A stretch of 36,363 bases of DNA, from positions 2,294,504 through 2,330,866 of the forward strand of contig CP070841.1 of the NCBI GenBank assembly GCA_020342115.1, read 5' to 3'. This document shows, piece after piece, positions 14,826 to 23,370 of this stretch; position 1 is the stretch's first letter; each line of letters opens with the position of its first letter. The position numbers and the translations under genes were made by a program. The stretch is from Spirochaetota bacterium. GTDB taxonomy: Bacteria; Spirochaetota; B62-G9; DRHN01. The notes under the pieces were generated by a model. The model was not told the DNA's origin and did not search any database. It saw only the letters and a list, made by a program, of their open reading frames with translations.

Positions 14826-15437
14826 ATGGGAAAAGAAACTGAAATACTATACCTGGATGAGGAAAGCTTAGAGGCTGTCGTCGAGAAAACGGGTTATGCC
14901 CTTGAGAATTGGGGTATATGTATCATCCCCACAGATACGATTTATGGCATCGTTGCATTGGACCGCTTTAAAGAGTCTGTGAATGAAATCTACCAAATAA
15001 AGGAGCGCCCCCCTAGCAAGCCCTTCATCCGCCTGATTGGTAACCTTGATAATCTGAAGGCTTACACCAATCAGTCGCTTCCCGAGACTTTAAGAAAGTA
15101 CTGGCCTGGGCCGCTTACAGTGATCTTTCGCGGCATACATAATGATAAGATCTCGATACGCTTTCCGGCGGATGAATTTTTACAGAGACTTTTTAAAAGG
15201 GTCAACTACGGTGTTATCGTTGCACCGTCGGCAAATCCAAGTGGAGAAGCCGATATTTTCGAAAGTGACCAGCTGATAGAAATTTTTTACGGCAGGGTTG
15301 ATGTCATAGTATGTAAAAAAGAATCATTAAAAAAGAAAAAACCCTCTACAATCATCGATATTTCCGAGCATAAATGGAGAGTAATAAGGGAGGGAGCTCT
15401 GACACTCGATGATACAGTGCTTGGTAGGATTTCATAG
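14826..15437 (+). CDS. tsaC: threonylcarbamoyl-AMP synthase (Sua5/YrdC family)
   Basis: This 203-residue YrdC-fold protein makes threonylcarbamoyl-AMP for t6A37 modification of ANN-reading tRNAs. Motifs are P-T-D-T-I-Y-G near 35-41, K-E-R-P-P-S-K-P-F (the K-x-R-x-x-x-K-P segment), W-P-G-P-L-T, S-I-R-F-P and A-P-S-A-N-P-S-G. It starts 2 bases after the nadA stop and closes the pckG-nadC-nadA-tsaC unit. Its last 6 bases overlap the end of the convergent kinase gene. It is a single-domain (TsaC-like) version without the Sua5 C-terminal domain. Confidence 0.92.
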   Translation: MGKETEILYLDEESLEAVVEKTGYALENWGICIIPTDTIYGIVALDRFKESVNEIYQIKERPPSKPFIRLIGNLDNLKAYTNQSLPETLRKYWPGPLTVIFRGIHNDKISIRFPADEFLQRLFKRVNYGVIVAPSANPSGEADIFESDQLIEIFYGRVDVIVCKKESLKKKKPSTIIDISEHKWRVIREGALTLDDTVLGRIS

Positions 15438-16190
15438 ACCACTGAGAGTATACCTGTATGCTCCTCTCTGAGTAAGCAAAAAGTTATATCCAGAAGAAAA
15501 TCCTAGTACCTCATCTATATTTTTAGAATCGCAATCTCTATAGTGCATCTTTGCATATGCCCTTGAAAAACCACCTTTTTGTTTTCTTTGTATAATTCTC
15601 TTTTTCAAGAACCTCTTTTTAGAAGAGATAAATATCTTTTTATTAAAATATTTTCTAAGATCACTCCAGGGTCTGGAATCGAGCAACAGGTAATTCCCTT
15701 CAACCATGTATATTGCATTATTGTTATTGATAAACATCCCTTTCTCAACAGGATTATGAGTGCTCCGCGAGTATAACGGCCAGGAGAGATTTTCTCCTTG
15801 ATATAGCTTTTTCATGAGATCAATGAGGTGTGAAACCCGGTAAGTTTCCTTTGAGCCTTTTCTCTCGTATAGTGTAATCGGACTGTCCTGATGAATGGCT
15901 TTCATTTTTTTAAGCTCGTCATTTTTAAAATGAAACCCATCCAGTGGGAGCACATAAGTGTCGATGCCCTGCTCCTCAAGCAGGAATTCGAATAGAGATG
16001 AGATTGCGCTCTTGCCACAACCGGGTGGCCCTGCCACTGCAAGGATATATGGTTTGGTTTCAGATTTCTCATACTGTTTCACTATGTTGTTTATGAGTGG
16101 AAGAAAGCTTTTCTGTACAGTTTTTTTTGTGTATTTAACAGTGGATCTCTGATCGGATTCGGTTATCTCAAAAAATAAGTAACGGCTCAT
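15432..16190 (-). CDS. P-loop nucleoside/sugar kinase-like protein (uridine kinase/PanK fold)
   Basis: This 252-residue protein has a Walker A motif G-P-P-G-C-G-K-S at 54-61 and L-P-L-D-G-F-H-F at 81-88, the D-G-F-H signature of the uridine kinase/pantothenate kinase/YggC group. It also has E-G-N-Y-L-L-L in the middle (Walker B-like) and an R/K-rich lid near 190-205. The phosphate acceptor is not evident: relatives act on uridine, pantothenate, glycerate or sugars. A 50-residue N-terminal extension precedes the P-loop. The gene is convergent with tsaC (6-base overlap) and divergent from the CDP-alcohol transferase, so it is probably monocistronic. Confidence 0.68.
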   Translation of the reverse strand: MSRYLFFEITESDQRSTVKYTKKTVQKSFLPLINNIVKQYEKSETKPYILAVAGPPGCGKSAISSLFEFLLEEQGIDTYVLPLDGFHFKNDELKKMKAIHQDSPITLYERKGSKETYRVSHLIDLMKKLYQGENLSWPLYSRSTHNPVEKGMFINNNNAIYMVEGNYLLLDSRPWSDLRKYFNKKIFISSKKRFLKKRIIQRKQKGGFSRAYAKMHYRDCDSKNIDEVLGFSSGYNFLLTQRGAYRYTLSGL

Positions 16191-16314
16191 TTTTATTTTT
16201 TCTTTTTCATAGTATCTTCTTTAATTATTGCATGATAATTAGTATTTTAAAATACAAACACAAAGAGAAGGGTAAAAGAAAAAGTATTCAGGGAGTGGGG
16301 GTGATGGTCTGAGC

Positions 16315-17283
16315 ATGCAGAAGAGATCTTCTGATTTTGTGAGGAGGATTATAGAGGAGTACAGAAACTCACTAAAACCACCTGAAACCGAAGAGGTCAT
16401 TAACCAGATTTTCAACAGGCCTCTTGGTTTCATTGCTGCAAAATTCTTTCAGAAGCTTGGAGCCAACCCCAATATAGTAACCTTAATATCCATGATCTTC
16501 GGCATTTCATCCGGAGTGTTTTTTTCACGGGGTAAATATCCTGAAATATTAGTCGGGGCTCTTCTTCTGGAAGGCTGGGTCATCCTCGACTGTGCAGATG
16601 GTCAGCTCGCACGGATGCTCAATAAGAGCTCCCAAATTGGAAAGACGATCGATGGTCTATGTGATATTGCTGTCCACTTTTCAGTATTCTATGGAACTGC
16701 TTATGCACTGTTCATAAGAACAGGTGCGTTCTATCATTTTTTTCTTGCCTTAGCTGTACATATTACATTCTACCTGCATATCATGCTCTTCGATCATTTT
16801 AAAAATGTTTTTATTAGCGTTGCAAAGCCGATGTACTCAGACAAGCTTGATGCTCTACATAAACTCAAAGAGGATGTTATAAAAGGAAAAAGGAGCAAAG
16901 ACAGCTCAGGTTTCAAGTTATTTATCACCAAGCTCTACTACCTTTTTTACAGGCTTGAGAGCGCTGTTGTTTCCATTGGTTATAAGCCCAATATGAATAG
17001 GTTTGATGAAATAGTATCAAATCCCGAACAGATCGACTATTCGACAAGGGAGCTATTCTACAGAGAGATGCGTGGTTCTGTAAAAGTATGGTCATGGATA
17101 GGAGATACCATACACATCACAATTTTTATTGTATTCGGTATCGCAAACAGGCTTTCCTTTATTTTTCCTATGGTATTGGTAGGAACAAATATCTGGATGC
17201 TCTTTGCACTTATCTATCAGAGGTCGAAGTTCAAAAGCCTTGGAATATCAAGAGAAATGGTGATGCAGGAGAGAGTTGATTAA
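16315..17283 (+). CDS. CDP-alcohol phosphatidyltransferase family membrane enzyme
   Basis: This 322-residue integral membrane protein carries the complete family motif D92-x2-D95-G-x2-A-R100-x8-G109-x3-D113-x3-D117, which binds CDP-activated alcohol and metal. About six hydrophobic helices follow, interrupted by a charged loop (about 175-205, K/D-rich) and another near 230-255. Members make phospholipids or inositol/archaetidyl-type lipids, and the acceptor cannot be told from the sequence. The N-terminal 35 residues are charged, cytosolic and longer than in PgsA. A GGGGGTGATGG segment lies a few bases before ATG 16315. Its 3' end lies 6 bases from the convergent phasin-like gene. Confidence 0.8.
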   Translation: MQKRSSDFVRRIIEEYRNSLKPPETEEVINQIFNRPLGFIAAKFFQKLGANPNIVTLISMIFGISSGVFFSRGKYPEILVGALLLEGWVILDCADGQLARMLNKSSQIGKTIDGLCDIAVHFSVFYGTAYALFIRTGAFYHFFLALAVHITFYLHIMLFDHFKNVFISVAKPMYSDKLDALHKLKEDVIKGKRSKDSSGFKLFITKLYYLFYRLESAVVSIGYKPNMNRFDEIVSNPEQIDYSTRELFYREMRGSVKVWSWIGDTIHITIFIVFGIANRLSFIFPMVLVGTNIWMLFALIYQRSKFKSLGISREMVMQERVD

Positions 17284-17289
17284 AAGGCT

Positions 17290-17586
17290 TTATTTCTCCT
17301 TAGTTTGTTTTTTAAGTTTATCAATCTCCTTAATGAGAGAATCAATCTTTTCGTTTAGTTCATCGATTCTCTCACTATTTGGGTTCACCATCTTTTTTAT
17401 CTTCTCGCTTACGGTGTGGCCTGTCTCTTCTAGCTTCTCTATAAATTTCGATAAAAAGAGCTCCTTCTCCTGTTCCTGAACCTCTCCTTTCTCTTTGAGC
17501 TCATTGAATATCTTTTCCAGATGCTCTTTGGTTACGACAGTGAGACCAATTCCCGCATGGAAAAGATCTTCGAGTAGCTTCTTCAT
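17290..17586 (-). CDS. phasin-like coiled-coil protein
   Basis: This 98-residue, highly charged protein starts with M-K-K-L-L-E-D-L-F-H-A-G-I-G and has a conserved-looking H-T-V-S-E-K-I segment. It ends in a heptad-patterned helix (about 70-98, I-D-E-L-N-E-K-I-D-S-L-I-K-E-I). This layout matches small phasin-related proteins found in many bacteria, some annotated as polyhydroxyalkanoate granule regulators. No PHA synthase is in the window, so a role in granules is not supported here. GGAGGAGG precedes the start, 16 bases after the leuB stop, so it is probably the last gene of the leu operon. Confidence 0.55.
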   Translation of the reverse strand: MKKLLEDLFHAGIGLTVVTKEHLEKIFNELKEKGEVQEQEKELFLSKFIEKLEETGHTVSEKIKKMVNPNSERIDELNEKIDSLIKEIDKLKKQTKEK

Positions 17587-17602
17587 ATTGAACCTCCTCC
17601 CT

Positions 17603-18664
17603 TCAATCTATTGGTTTAATACTCTGGGCAACAAGGTCACCAACCTCCTGAGTGGTGTATCCCATCTTGCCTGCTTCCATGCTCTTCAAGAGGCCAATGA
17701 CATTTATGATTGCATTTTCAAGAGCAAGGGATGCTTCAGACTCTTCAAGGAACTCGAGCATGAGCTGGGCTGCGGATATAGCAGCTATGGGGTTAATCTG
17801 ATTCTTGCCTTCGTATTTTGGAGCAGATCCCCCGATCGGTTCGAACATCGAGACACCATCCGGGTTTATGTTTCCGCCTGCAGCTACTCCCATCCCTCCC
17901 TGGATCATTGCACCGAGATCTGTGATTATATCGCCGAACATGTTCGTTGTCACAATCACATCAAACCACTCCGGATTTTTTACCATCCACATTGTGGTAG
18001 CATCAACATGGGCATAATCAGCCTCTATGTCTGTGTATTCACTGGCAACTTCCCTGAAGACTCGATCCCATAGATCATGGGCATAGGTGAGAACATTTGT
18101 CTTTGCGCAGAGAGTTACCTTTTTCTTCTTGTTACGCTTCCTGGAATATTCAAATGCATACCTGATGCAGCGCTCAACTCCTCTTCTCGTATTGATCATC
18201 TCCTGAATCGCAACCTCATCAGCAGTTCCCTTTTTAAAAAAGCCGCCAGAGCCGCAGTAGAGTCCTTCAGTGTTCTCCCTTACCACAACAAAATCGATAT
18301 CATTCGGTCCCTTATTTGCAAGGGGAGTCTGTACATTAGGATAGAGTTTCACAGGTCTGAGGTTTATATACTGGTCGAGCGAAAATCGAAGCTTAAGCAG
18401 GATTCCCTTTTCAAGTATACCAGGGCGTACTTTCGGGTGTCCTACAGCCCCAAGATATATGGTGTGGAAGGATTTAAGCTCCTCTATGTCCTCATCTGTA
18501 AGGGTTTTCCCAGTCTTGAGGTACCGCTCACCACCGTAATCAAACTCCTTGAAATCGAATGTTATATTGAATACGGAACTTATCTTTTCCAGTGCCTTGA
18601 GACCTTCCTGAATGACCTCAAACCCGGTGCCATCACCCGGAATTACTGCTACTCGGTACGTCAC
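17603..18664 (-). CDS. leuB: 3-isopropylmalate dehydrogenase family protein
   Basis: This 353-residue beta-decarboxylating dehydrogenase uses NAD(P) and metal. Motifs are I-P-G-D-G-T-G at 8-14, the substrate helix [10 protein letters not shown] with [19 protein letters not shown]-x-x-[15 protein letters not shown] and G-G-S-A-P-K-Y. The D-Q-Y-I-N-L-R-P stretch also occurs in tartrate/D-malate and isocitrate/homoisocitrate dehydrogenases, so LeuB is assigned mainly from context. The GTG start overlaps the leuD stop by 4 bases (GTGA). It would oxidise and decarboxylate 3-isopropylmalate in leucine synthesis. Confidence 0.85.
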   Translation of the reverse strand: MTYRVAVIPGDGTGFEVIQEGLKALEKISSVFNITFDFKEFDYGGERYLKTGKTLTDEDIEELKSFHTIYLGAVGHPKVRPGILEKGILLKLRFSLDQYINLRPVKLYPNVQTPLANKGPNDIDFVVVRENTEGLYCGSGGFFKKGTADEVAIQEMINTRRGVERCIRYAFEYSRKRNKKKKVTLCAKTNVLTYAHDLWDRVFREVASEYTDIEADYAHVDATTMWMVKNPEWFDVIVTTNMFGDIITDLGAMIQGGMGVAAGGNINPDGVSMFEPIGGSAPKYEGKNQINPIAAISAAQLMLEFLEESEASLALENAIINVIGLLKSMEAGKMGYTTQEVGDLVAQSIKPID

Positions 18665-19179
18665 TTTTGTTCCTCCATTTTCTTTTTTACACTATTTATT
18701 AATCCCCCGGCATTGATAATTTCCTGCATGAACGGCGGGAAGGGTTCGGCGCTGTAAGCAGTACCGGTTGAGAGATTTTCAATTGTTCCTGTAGCGAGAT
18801 CAATTTTTACGAGCTCACCGGTTGCAATGTTTTTTGACGCCTCTCTGCATTCCAGGATAGCAAGACCTATGTTAATTGCATTTCTATAGAATATACGTGC
18901 AAAAGACGCTGCAATAACACAGGAAATTCCGGATGCTTTTATAGCAATAGGAGCATGCTCCCTCGACGACCCACATCCAAAATTTTCACCGGCAATTATT
19001 ATATCTCCTTTGTTAACCTTTTTTGAGAAATCCTTCTCAAGATCCTCCATACAGTGAGAAGCTAGCTCAAGCTCATCGGTTGTATTCAGGTATCGAGCGG
19101 GGATGATCGCATCAGTATCGATATTGTCTCCATATCTGTGAGCACGTCCTTCAAATGAGAGTTTTTTTTCTTTGCTCAT
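18661..19179 (-). CDS. leuD: 3-isopropylmalate dehydratase small subunit
   Basis: This 172-residue swivelling domain of the aconitase family has [12 protein letters not shown] near 17-28, [14 protein letters not shown], and [13 protein letters not shown]. It pairs with LeuC to isomerise 2- and 3-isopropylmalate. Its length is the compact archaeal/deltaproteobacterial type. GGAAGGA lies about 9 bases upstream of the ATG. It is coupled by overlap to leuB and lies 24 bases after leuC. Confidence 0.94.
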   Translation of the reverse strand: MSKEKKLSFEGRAHRYGDNIDTDAIIPARYLNTTDELELASHCMEDLEKDFSKKVNKGDIIIAGENFGCGSSREHAPIAIKASGISCVIAASFARIFYRNAINIGLAILECREASKNIATGELVKIDLATGTIENLSTGTAYSAEPFPPFMQEIINAGGLINSVKKKMEEQK

Positions 19180-19203
19180 GAAATATATCCTTCCTCTGTA
19201 TGT

Positions 19204-20487
19204 CTACGAGCTTACGATTTCCTTGGGGGAAGCAATTTTTCCCAAAACGGCAGATGCGGCTGCCACAGCAGGAGATGCGAGATATATTTCGCTCTCTTTG
19301 TGGCCCATTCTTCCAACAAAATTACGGTTTGTGGTAGCGACCGCCCTCTCTCCCTTAGCAAGAACTCCCATATGACCTCCGAGACACGGTCCACACGTAG
19401 GTGTTGAAACAACCCCTCCTGCATGGATAAAGGTCTCTATTAATCCCTCTTTTAATGCCTCAAGATAAATGGCTTGAGTTGCTGGCAATATTATAAGCCT
19501 GACACCGCTTTTTATCCTGTTACCGCGAAGTACCTCTGCAGCGAGCCTAAGGTCTGCAATACGGCCGTTTGTACAGGACCCTATTACAGACTGATCAATG
19601 AGGATGGTGCCGACTTCACTTATACCTTTTGTATTTTCAGGGAGGTGAGGAAAAGCGACCTGAGGTTCGATATCATCCAGTGTGTACTCATGTACTTTTA
19701 TATATTGTGCATCAGGATCACTTTCATAGATCTTGTAACTGTCCTTTCTTCTGCCGGACTTCATACTCTGTTTCACATACGATAAAGTCTTCTCGTCAAC
19801 AGGAAAAATGCCGTTCTTGGCACCGGCTTCGATAGCCATATTAGCTATGGTGAATCTCTCGTCCATTATTATATTTGACACCCCATCCCCTGAAAACTCC
19901 ATTGCCATATACCGTGCTCCATCGACTCCGATATCACCTATAATCTTGAGTATAATATCCTTTCCTGTAGTCCATTTCTCTGGTTTTCCTTTAAGATCGA
20001 ATCGTATTGATTCAGGAACCTTAAACCAGGCTTCTCCGGTCGCCATGGCACAGGCAAGATCAGTACTTCCCACTCCTGTAGAAAAGGCTCCGAGAGCCCC
20101 ATACGTACAGGTATGGGAGTCAGCACCGATGACGAGGTCACCTGGAAGAACAAGCCCTTTTTCTGGAAGTAGTGCATGTTCTATTCCCATTTCTCCGATT
20201 TCAAAGTAGTTGACTATTCCGAAATCTCTTGCGAACTCACGCATCTGTTTCACCTGCTCTGCAGAACGGATGTCCTTGTTTGGTGTAAAATGATCTGGTA
20301 CAAGAGCAATCTTTGCATTGTCCCACACCCTGTCCACACCGATTTTACGAAACTCGTTTATGGCAATTGGAGCTGTAATATCGTTTGCAAGAGTCATGTC
20401 GCAACGTGCCTGGAGAAGCTGCCCAGGTTTTACTTCATCCATTCCTGCATGGTGTGCAAGAATCTTTTCAGTAATTGTCATTCCCAT
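19204..20487 (-). CDS. leuC: 3-isopropylmalate dehydratase large subunit
   Basis: This 427-residue aconitase-family catalytic subunit is of the HacA/LeuC compact type. The cluster cysteines are in [17 protein letters not shown] and T-C-G-P-C-L-G-G-H. The conserved [11 protein letters not shown] segment and R-N-F-V-G-R-M-G-H are also present. The HacA (homoaconitase) alternative cannot be fully excluded because this clade includes both. It is the first gene of leuC-leuD-leuB. leuA (isopropylmalate synthase) is absent from the window. The 222 bases upstream show no T-box or leader peptide. Confidence 0.92.
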   Translation of the reverse strand: MGMTITEKILAHHAGMDEVKPGQLLQARCDMTLANDITAPIAINEFRKIGVDRVWDNAKIALVPDHFTPNKDIRSAEQVKQMREFARDFGIVNYFEIGEMGIEHALLPEKGLVLPGDLVIGADSHTCTYGALGAFSTGVGSTDLACAMATGEAWFKVPESIRFDLKGKPEKWTTGKDIILKIIGDIGVDGARYMAMEFSGDGVSNIIMDERFTIANMAIEAGAKNGIFPVDEKTLSYVKQSMKSGRRKDSYKIYESDPDAQYIKVHEYTLDDIEPQVAFPHLPENTKGISEVGTILIDQSVIGSCTNGRIADLRLAAEVLRGNRIKSGVRLIILPATQAIYLEALKEGLIETFIHAGGVVSTPTCGPCLGGHMGVLAKGERAVATTNRNFVGRMGHKESEIYLASPAVAAASAVLGKIASPKEIVSS

Positions 20488-20653
20488 TGTATATTCCGTA
20501 ATCCAAAGTCAAAAAGATATTACTAAATACAGTACATCGCGGCAAGGGATTTATAACATACAAACGAATATCCAGCAATGTGCTTTTACTGGTTTTCTTA
20601 CTCCTTAGCAATAATTTGATTTATAAAACGACATTTGCCTTATCTAATTTTTA

Positions 20654-20681
20654 TTGACAATCATTTATAAAAATGTAAACT
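20654..20681 (+). promoter_or_regulatory. possible promoter of the OmpL47-repeat gene
   Basis: TTGACA (20654-20659, perfect), 16 bases, then TAAACT (20676-20681), 44 bases before the ATG at 20725. It sits in the divergent region between leuC and this gene. Confidence 0.45.
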
Positions 20682-20724
20682 AGTATAAAAACAAGATTTA
20701 ATAATATCAATGAGGGGGACACGA

Positions 20725-21630
20725 ATGAAGAAAGGGTGGTGGGCCGTTATAATAACTTTATTTATACTCGCTGCTGCACCCATATTGACAGGTCAAGAGA
20801 AGCGGATATACAACGATGGTGTAATAGATTATGTTCCGCTATCGGCGAGTTTCGTACTTGAAGCATGGGATTCAGAGTCATTATTGGAGACGATTCAGTA
20901 CAGTATCGATGGATCACCTCTAAGGGAGTATGAGGAGCCTCTCACGTTTTCGACAGAGGGAAGGCACATAATTGTATACCGTGCACTGGATAGTACTGGA
21001 AACATTTCAAACGAGCGAATCTACTCTGTAATTGTTGATGGAACTCCCCCAGACGGGCTCGTTTCTGTTGATGGTCCTGTCTATAAGAAAGGTGGGAAGT
21101 TCTATTTAACTCGTGAGAGTATCATTGTAATCTGGGCAGAGGATAATCTTTCAGGTGTTGATTCTGTGTGGGTGAAGATAGATGATCGTGATTATATGGC
21201 ATATGAAAAGCCTGTAGTTATTAGTGAGGAGGGCTTTCATACAGCAAAGACATACGCGGTTGATAATGTAGGAAACCGTTCTACTGAATTCACAGTTACT
21301 GGATATGTGGATAATACTCCTCCTGAAGTAAATATTCTGAATAAAAATCCCTTTACAAAAATGGATAATGATAACTACACAAACAGGGATAATGAATATA
21401 CTGTTGTCGCATCAGATGAAATCTCGGGAACCCGCAATATCTTTATATCCCTAGATGGGAGTGACTGGATGCTCTACTCCAGCTCATTTAAGGTCCAGGA
21501 GCCGGGTTTTCACTCGGTGAAAGCAAAAGCGAGTGATAATCTTGGAAATGAGTCAGAACCTACAGAGATCATGTTCAATGTGGATATTGTTCCTCCAAAT
21601 ACAACTCTTGGAACTTCTATAGGAGAGTAG
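20725..21630 (+). CDS. exported protein of OmpL47-type (Ig-like) repeats
   Basis: This 301-residue protein starts with a signal peptide: M-K-K-G, a hydrophobic core of about 15 residues, then T-G-Q near 23-25. At least three repeats of about 85-95 residues follow, each with an S/I-D-G/D-x-x-x-x-x-Y-x-x-P/S core, an E-G-x-H segment, A-x-D-x-x-G-N-x-S and a closing D-x-T/V-P-P. This is the 'OmpL47-type' pattern named in Leptospira; despite the name the repeats are beta-sandwich-like. The short C-terminal T-T-L-G-T-S-I-G-E is not an outer-membrane barrel strand, so it is likely periplasmic or surface-attached. GAGGGGGA upstream favours ATG 20725 over 20710. It is monocistronic and followed by a terminator. 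Confidence 0.8.
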   Translation: MKKGWWAVIITLFILAAAPILTGQEKRIYNDGVIDYVPLSASFVLEAWDSESLLETIQYSIDGSPLREYEEPLTFSTEGRHIIVYRALDSTGNISNERIYSVIVDGTPPDGLVSVDGPVYKKGGKFYLTRESIIVIWAEDNLSGVDSVWVKIDDRDYMAYEKPVVISEEGFHTAKTYAVDNVGNRSTEFTVTGYVDNTPPEVNILNKNPFTKMDNDNYTNRDNEYTVVASDEISGTRNIFISLDGSDWMLYSSSFKVQEPGFHSVKAKASDNLGNESEPTEIMFNVDIVPPNTTLGTSIGE

Positions 21631-21673
21631 TGTTTCATAGCCAAGCTATGGTTATCCTCTGTTATAGCGCTAT

Positions 21674-21700
21674 ACCCCTGTCGGAGGCAGGGGTGTTTTT
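21674..21700 (+). terminator. Rho-independent terminator of the OmpL47-repeat gene
   Basis: ACCCCTG (21674-21680) pairs with CAGGGGT (21688-21694) over a 7-base loop, followed by GTTTTT. The rest of the gap to 21898 holds no gene that I can support. Confidence 0.85.
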
Positions 21701-21898
21701 ATAATTAGTTCCTTGTTACTGGTTGATTTACTCACAAAGAAAAATAAAGTTCTATAATACAAGTCATGATAAAGTTATTACTTTATATACTATAACCGGT
21801 TCTTTGGTGATTCCTAAACAGAATAAAATATTGTGTAATGAACAAAGAACTGATTCTGAGGGTTTGTTGATATCTGTAGCTAATGTGGTACCCTTATT

Positions 21899-22660
21899 AT
21901 GCGAACTATTCTAATTTCAAACGATGACGGAATAAAGAGCAAGGGCATATGGGAACTTAAAAGATTTTTTGAGAAAGATTATAAGGTATTTATTGTTGCA
22001 CCTGATCGGGAAAGAAGTGCCGCAGGCCACTCTATATCTTTACATAACCCAATACAGTTACAGGAAATAGAAATCGAAAGTGTATATGCTATTGATGGTA
22101 CACCAGTTGATGCAATACATATGGCCTTTCTCGGATTGATACCAAAACCCGTGGATCTTGTGATTACAGGAATTAACAACGGTTTAAATCTTGGATCTGA
22201 CGTGTTCTACTCAGGGACAGTTTCGGCTGCATTTCAGGCCGTAGCACATGGAATACCTGCAGTAGCAGTATCCATAGATAATTCCGATGGTGATATTCAT
22301 TATGAAACAGCTGTATACTATACAGGGAAGATTGTAAAAAAGCTCATAGATGGAGGTATTGCCAATAAAGTGATATTAAATATTAATGTCCCTAATATTC
22401 CTGTTGACGATGTAAAGGGTATTGAGATCACAAAACTTGGTAGCAGAGACTACAACGATGTCCTGGTAGAACGAGAGGGTCCAGATGAGAAAAAGTATTA
22501 CAGTATAGAAGGGGAGCTCTCGGGAGACATACTGGAAAAGGATACCGATGTAAAGGCTGTTCATGAACAGAAAGTTTCCATTACTCCTTTACACTGGGAT
22601 GTCACTGCACATCACTATATTACTGAGCTGCGAAATCGGGGCTTTCATACTCTGACATAA
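21899..22660 (+). CDS. surE: 5'/3'-nucleotidase SurE
   Basis: This 253-residue metal-dependent phosphatase acts on nucleoside monophosphates. Family features are the N-terminal I-S-N8-D-D-G-I metal loop, A-P-D-R-E-R-S-A-A-G-H-S, G-T-P-V-D, V-I-T-G-I-N-N-G-L-N-L-G and Y-S-G-T-V-S-A-A. The length matches SurE (about 250). No clear ribosome site precedes ATG 21899. It is followed after 14 bases by a TPR gene with an AAGGAGG site, so the pair is co-transcribed. Confidence 0.95.
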   Translation: MRTILISNDDGIKSKGIWELKRFFEKDYKVFIVAPDRERSAAGHSISLHNPIQLQEIEIESVYAIDGTPVDAIHMAFLGLIPKPVDLVITGINNGLNLGSDVFYSGTVSAAFQAVAHGIPAVAVSIDNSDGDIHYETAVYYTGKIVKKLIDGGIANKVILNINVPNIPVDDVKGIEITKLGSRDYNDVLVEREGPDEKKYYSIEGELSGDILEKDTDVKAVHEQKVSITPLHWDVTAHHYITELRNRGFHTLT

Positions 22661-22674
22661 AGGAGGCAGTTGGA

Positions 22675-23364
22675 ATGGAAGAAGCCGAAAAGGTAGAGCA
22701 GTTGTTAACTGAGGGGGAGAAACATCTTAAGGAGCAAAGTTTTGAGAAGGCCTTAATTAATTTCCTTACAGCTTATGAAATGGATAAGAAAAATTCAGAC
22801 ACACTCTATCTGCTCGGGATAACCTATACACGTATCGGTAAGTATGAGAGTGCCCTTTTTAATTTTGAGCAGATGCTTAACTTGGATATATCATACATAA
22901 ACAAGATCCATACACAAATGGTAATGGGGTATATTTATACGATATTAGATGATTTAGACAGAGCACTAGAGCTTTTCAGGGAAATAGTTGATGCTGGATT
23001 TGAAAGTGCACAGGTCTTTGCTGCCATTGGATATATCATGGATCGCAGGGGTAACTTCAAGGAAGCATGTATGAATCTTTATCGGGCAATAGATATCGAT
23101 CCAAAGAATGCAAATGCACGAAACTCTCTAGGTTATATCTATGCAGAGGCGGGTATAAATCTTGAAGAAGCTCTTGCAGAATGTAAGAAGGCAGTAGCGA
23201 TCGATAAAGAGAATCCTGCCTATCTGGACAGCCTTGGCTGGGTATACTATAAACTCGGGAAGCTGTCCCAGGCAAAAAGTTATTTAAAAAAGGCCAGCAA
23301 GATGGCACATGAAAATGAGGAGATTCAGACCCACCTGAGGATTGTATCACAAAACTCAAAATAA
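22675..23364 (+). CDS. tetratricopeptide-repeat protein
   Basis: This 229-residue all-helical protein has about six TPR units, for example the A-L-I-N-F-L-T-A-Y-E repeat near 30-45, Y-E-S-A-L-F-N-F-E near 60, A-L-E-L-F-R near 100, A-C-M-N-L-Y-R-A-I-D-I-D-P-K-N-A-N-A-R near 135-150 and A-Y-L-D-S-L-G-W-V-Y near 185. No signal peptide or membrane segment is present, so it is cytosolic. TPRs bind other proteins and no partner is evident beyond co-transcription with surE. AAGGAGG lies 8 bases before the ATG. Its stop is 6 bases from the convergent exporter gene. Confidence 0.85.
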   Translation: MEEAEKVEQLLTEGEKHLKEQSFEKALINFLTAYEMDKKNSDTLYLLGITYTRIGKYESALFNFEQMLNLDISYINKIHTQMVMGYIYTILDDLDRALELFREIVDAGFESAQVFAAIGYIMDRRGNFKEACMNLYRAIDIDPKNANARNSLGYIYAEAGINLEEALAECKKAVAIDKENPAYLDSLGWVYYKLGKLSQAKSYLKKASKMAHENEEIQTHLRIVSQNSK

Positions 23365-23370
23365 GCCGAG

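Noticed and set aside
17495..18757. Long plus-strand frames opposite leuB and leuD
   Set aside because: They lie antisense to clear leu genes and show no motif of their own.
19474..20608. Several plus-strand frames opposite leuC
   Set aside because: Shadow frames of leuC on the opposite strand with no start signals or conserved motifs.
21723..21914. 63-codon frame running into surE
   Set aside because: It overlaps the surE start in another frame, has no ribosome site and no recognisable motif.
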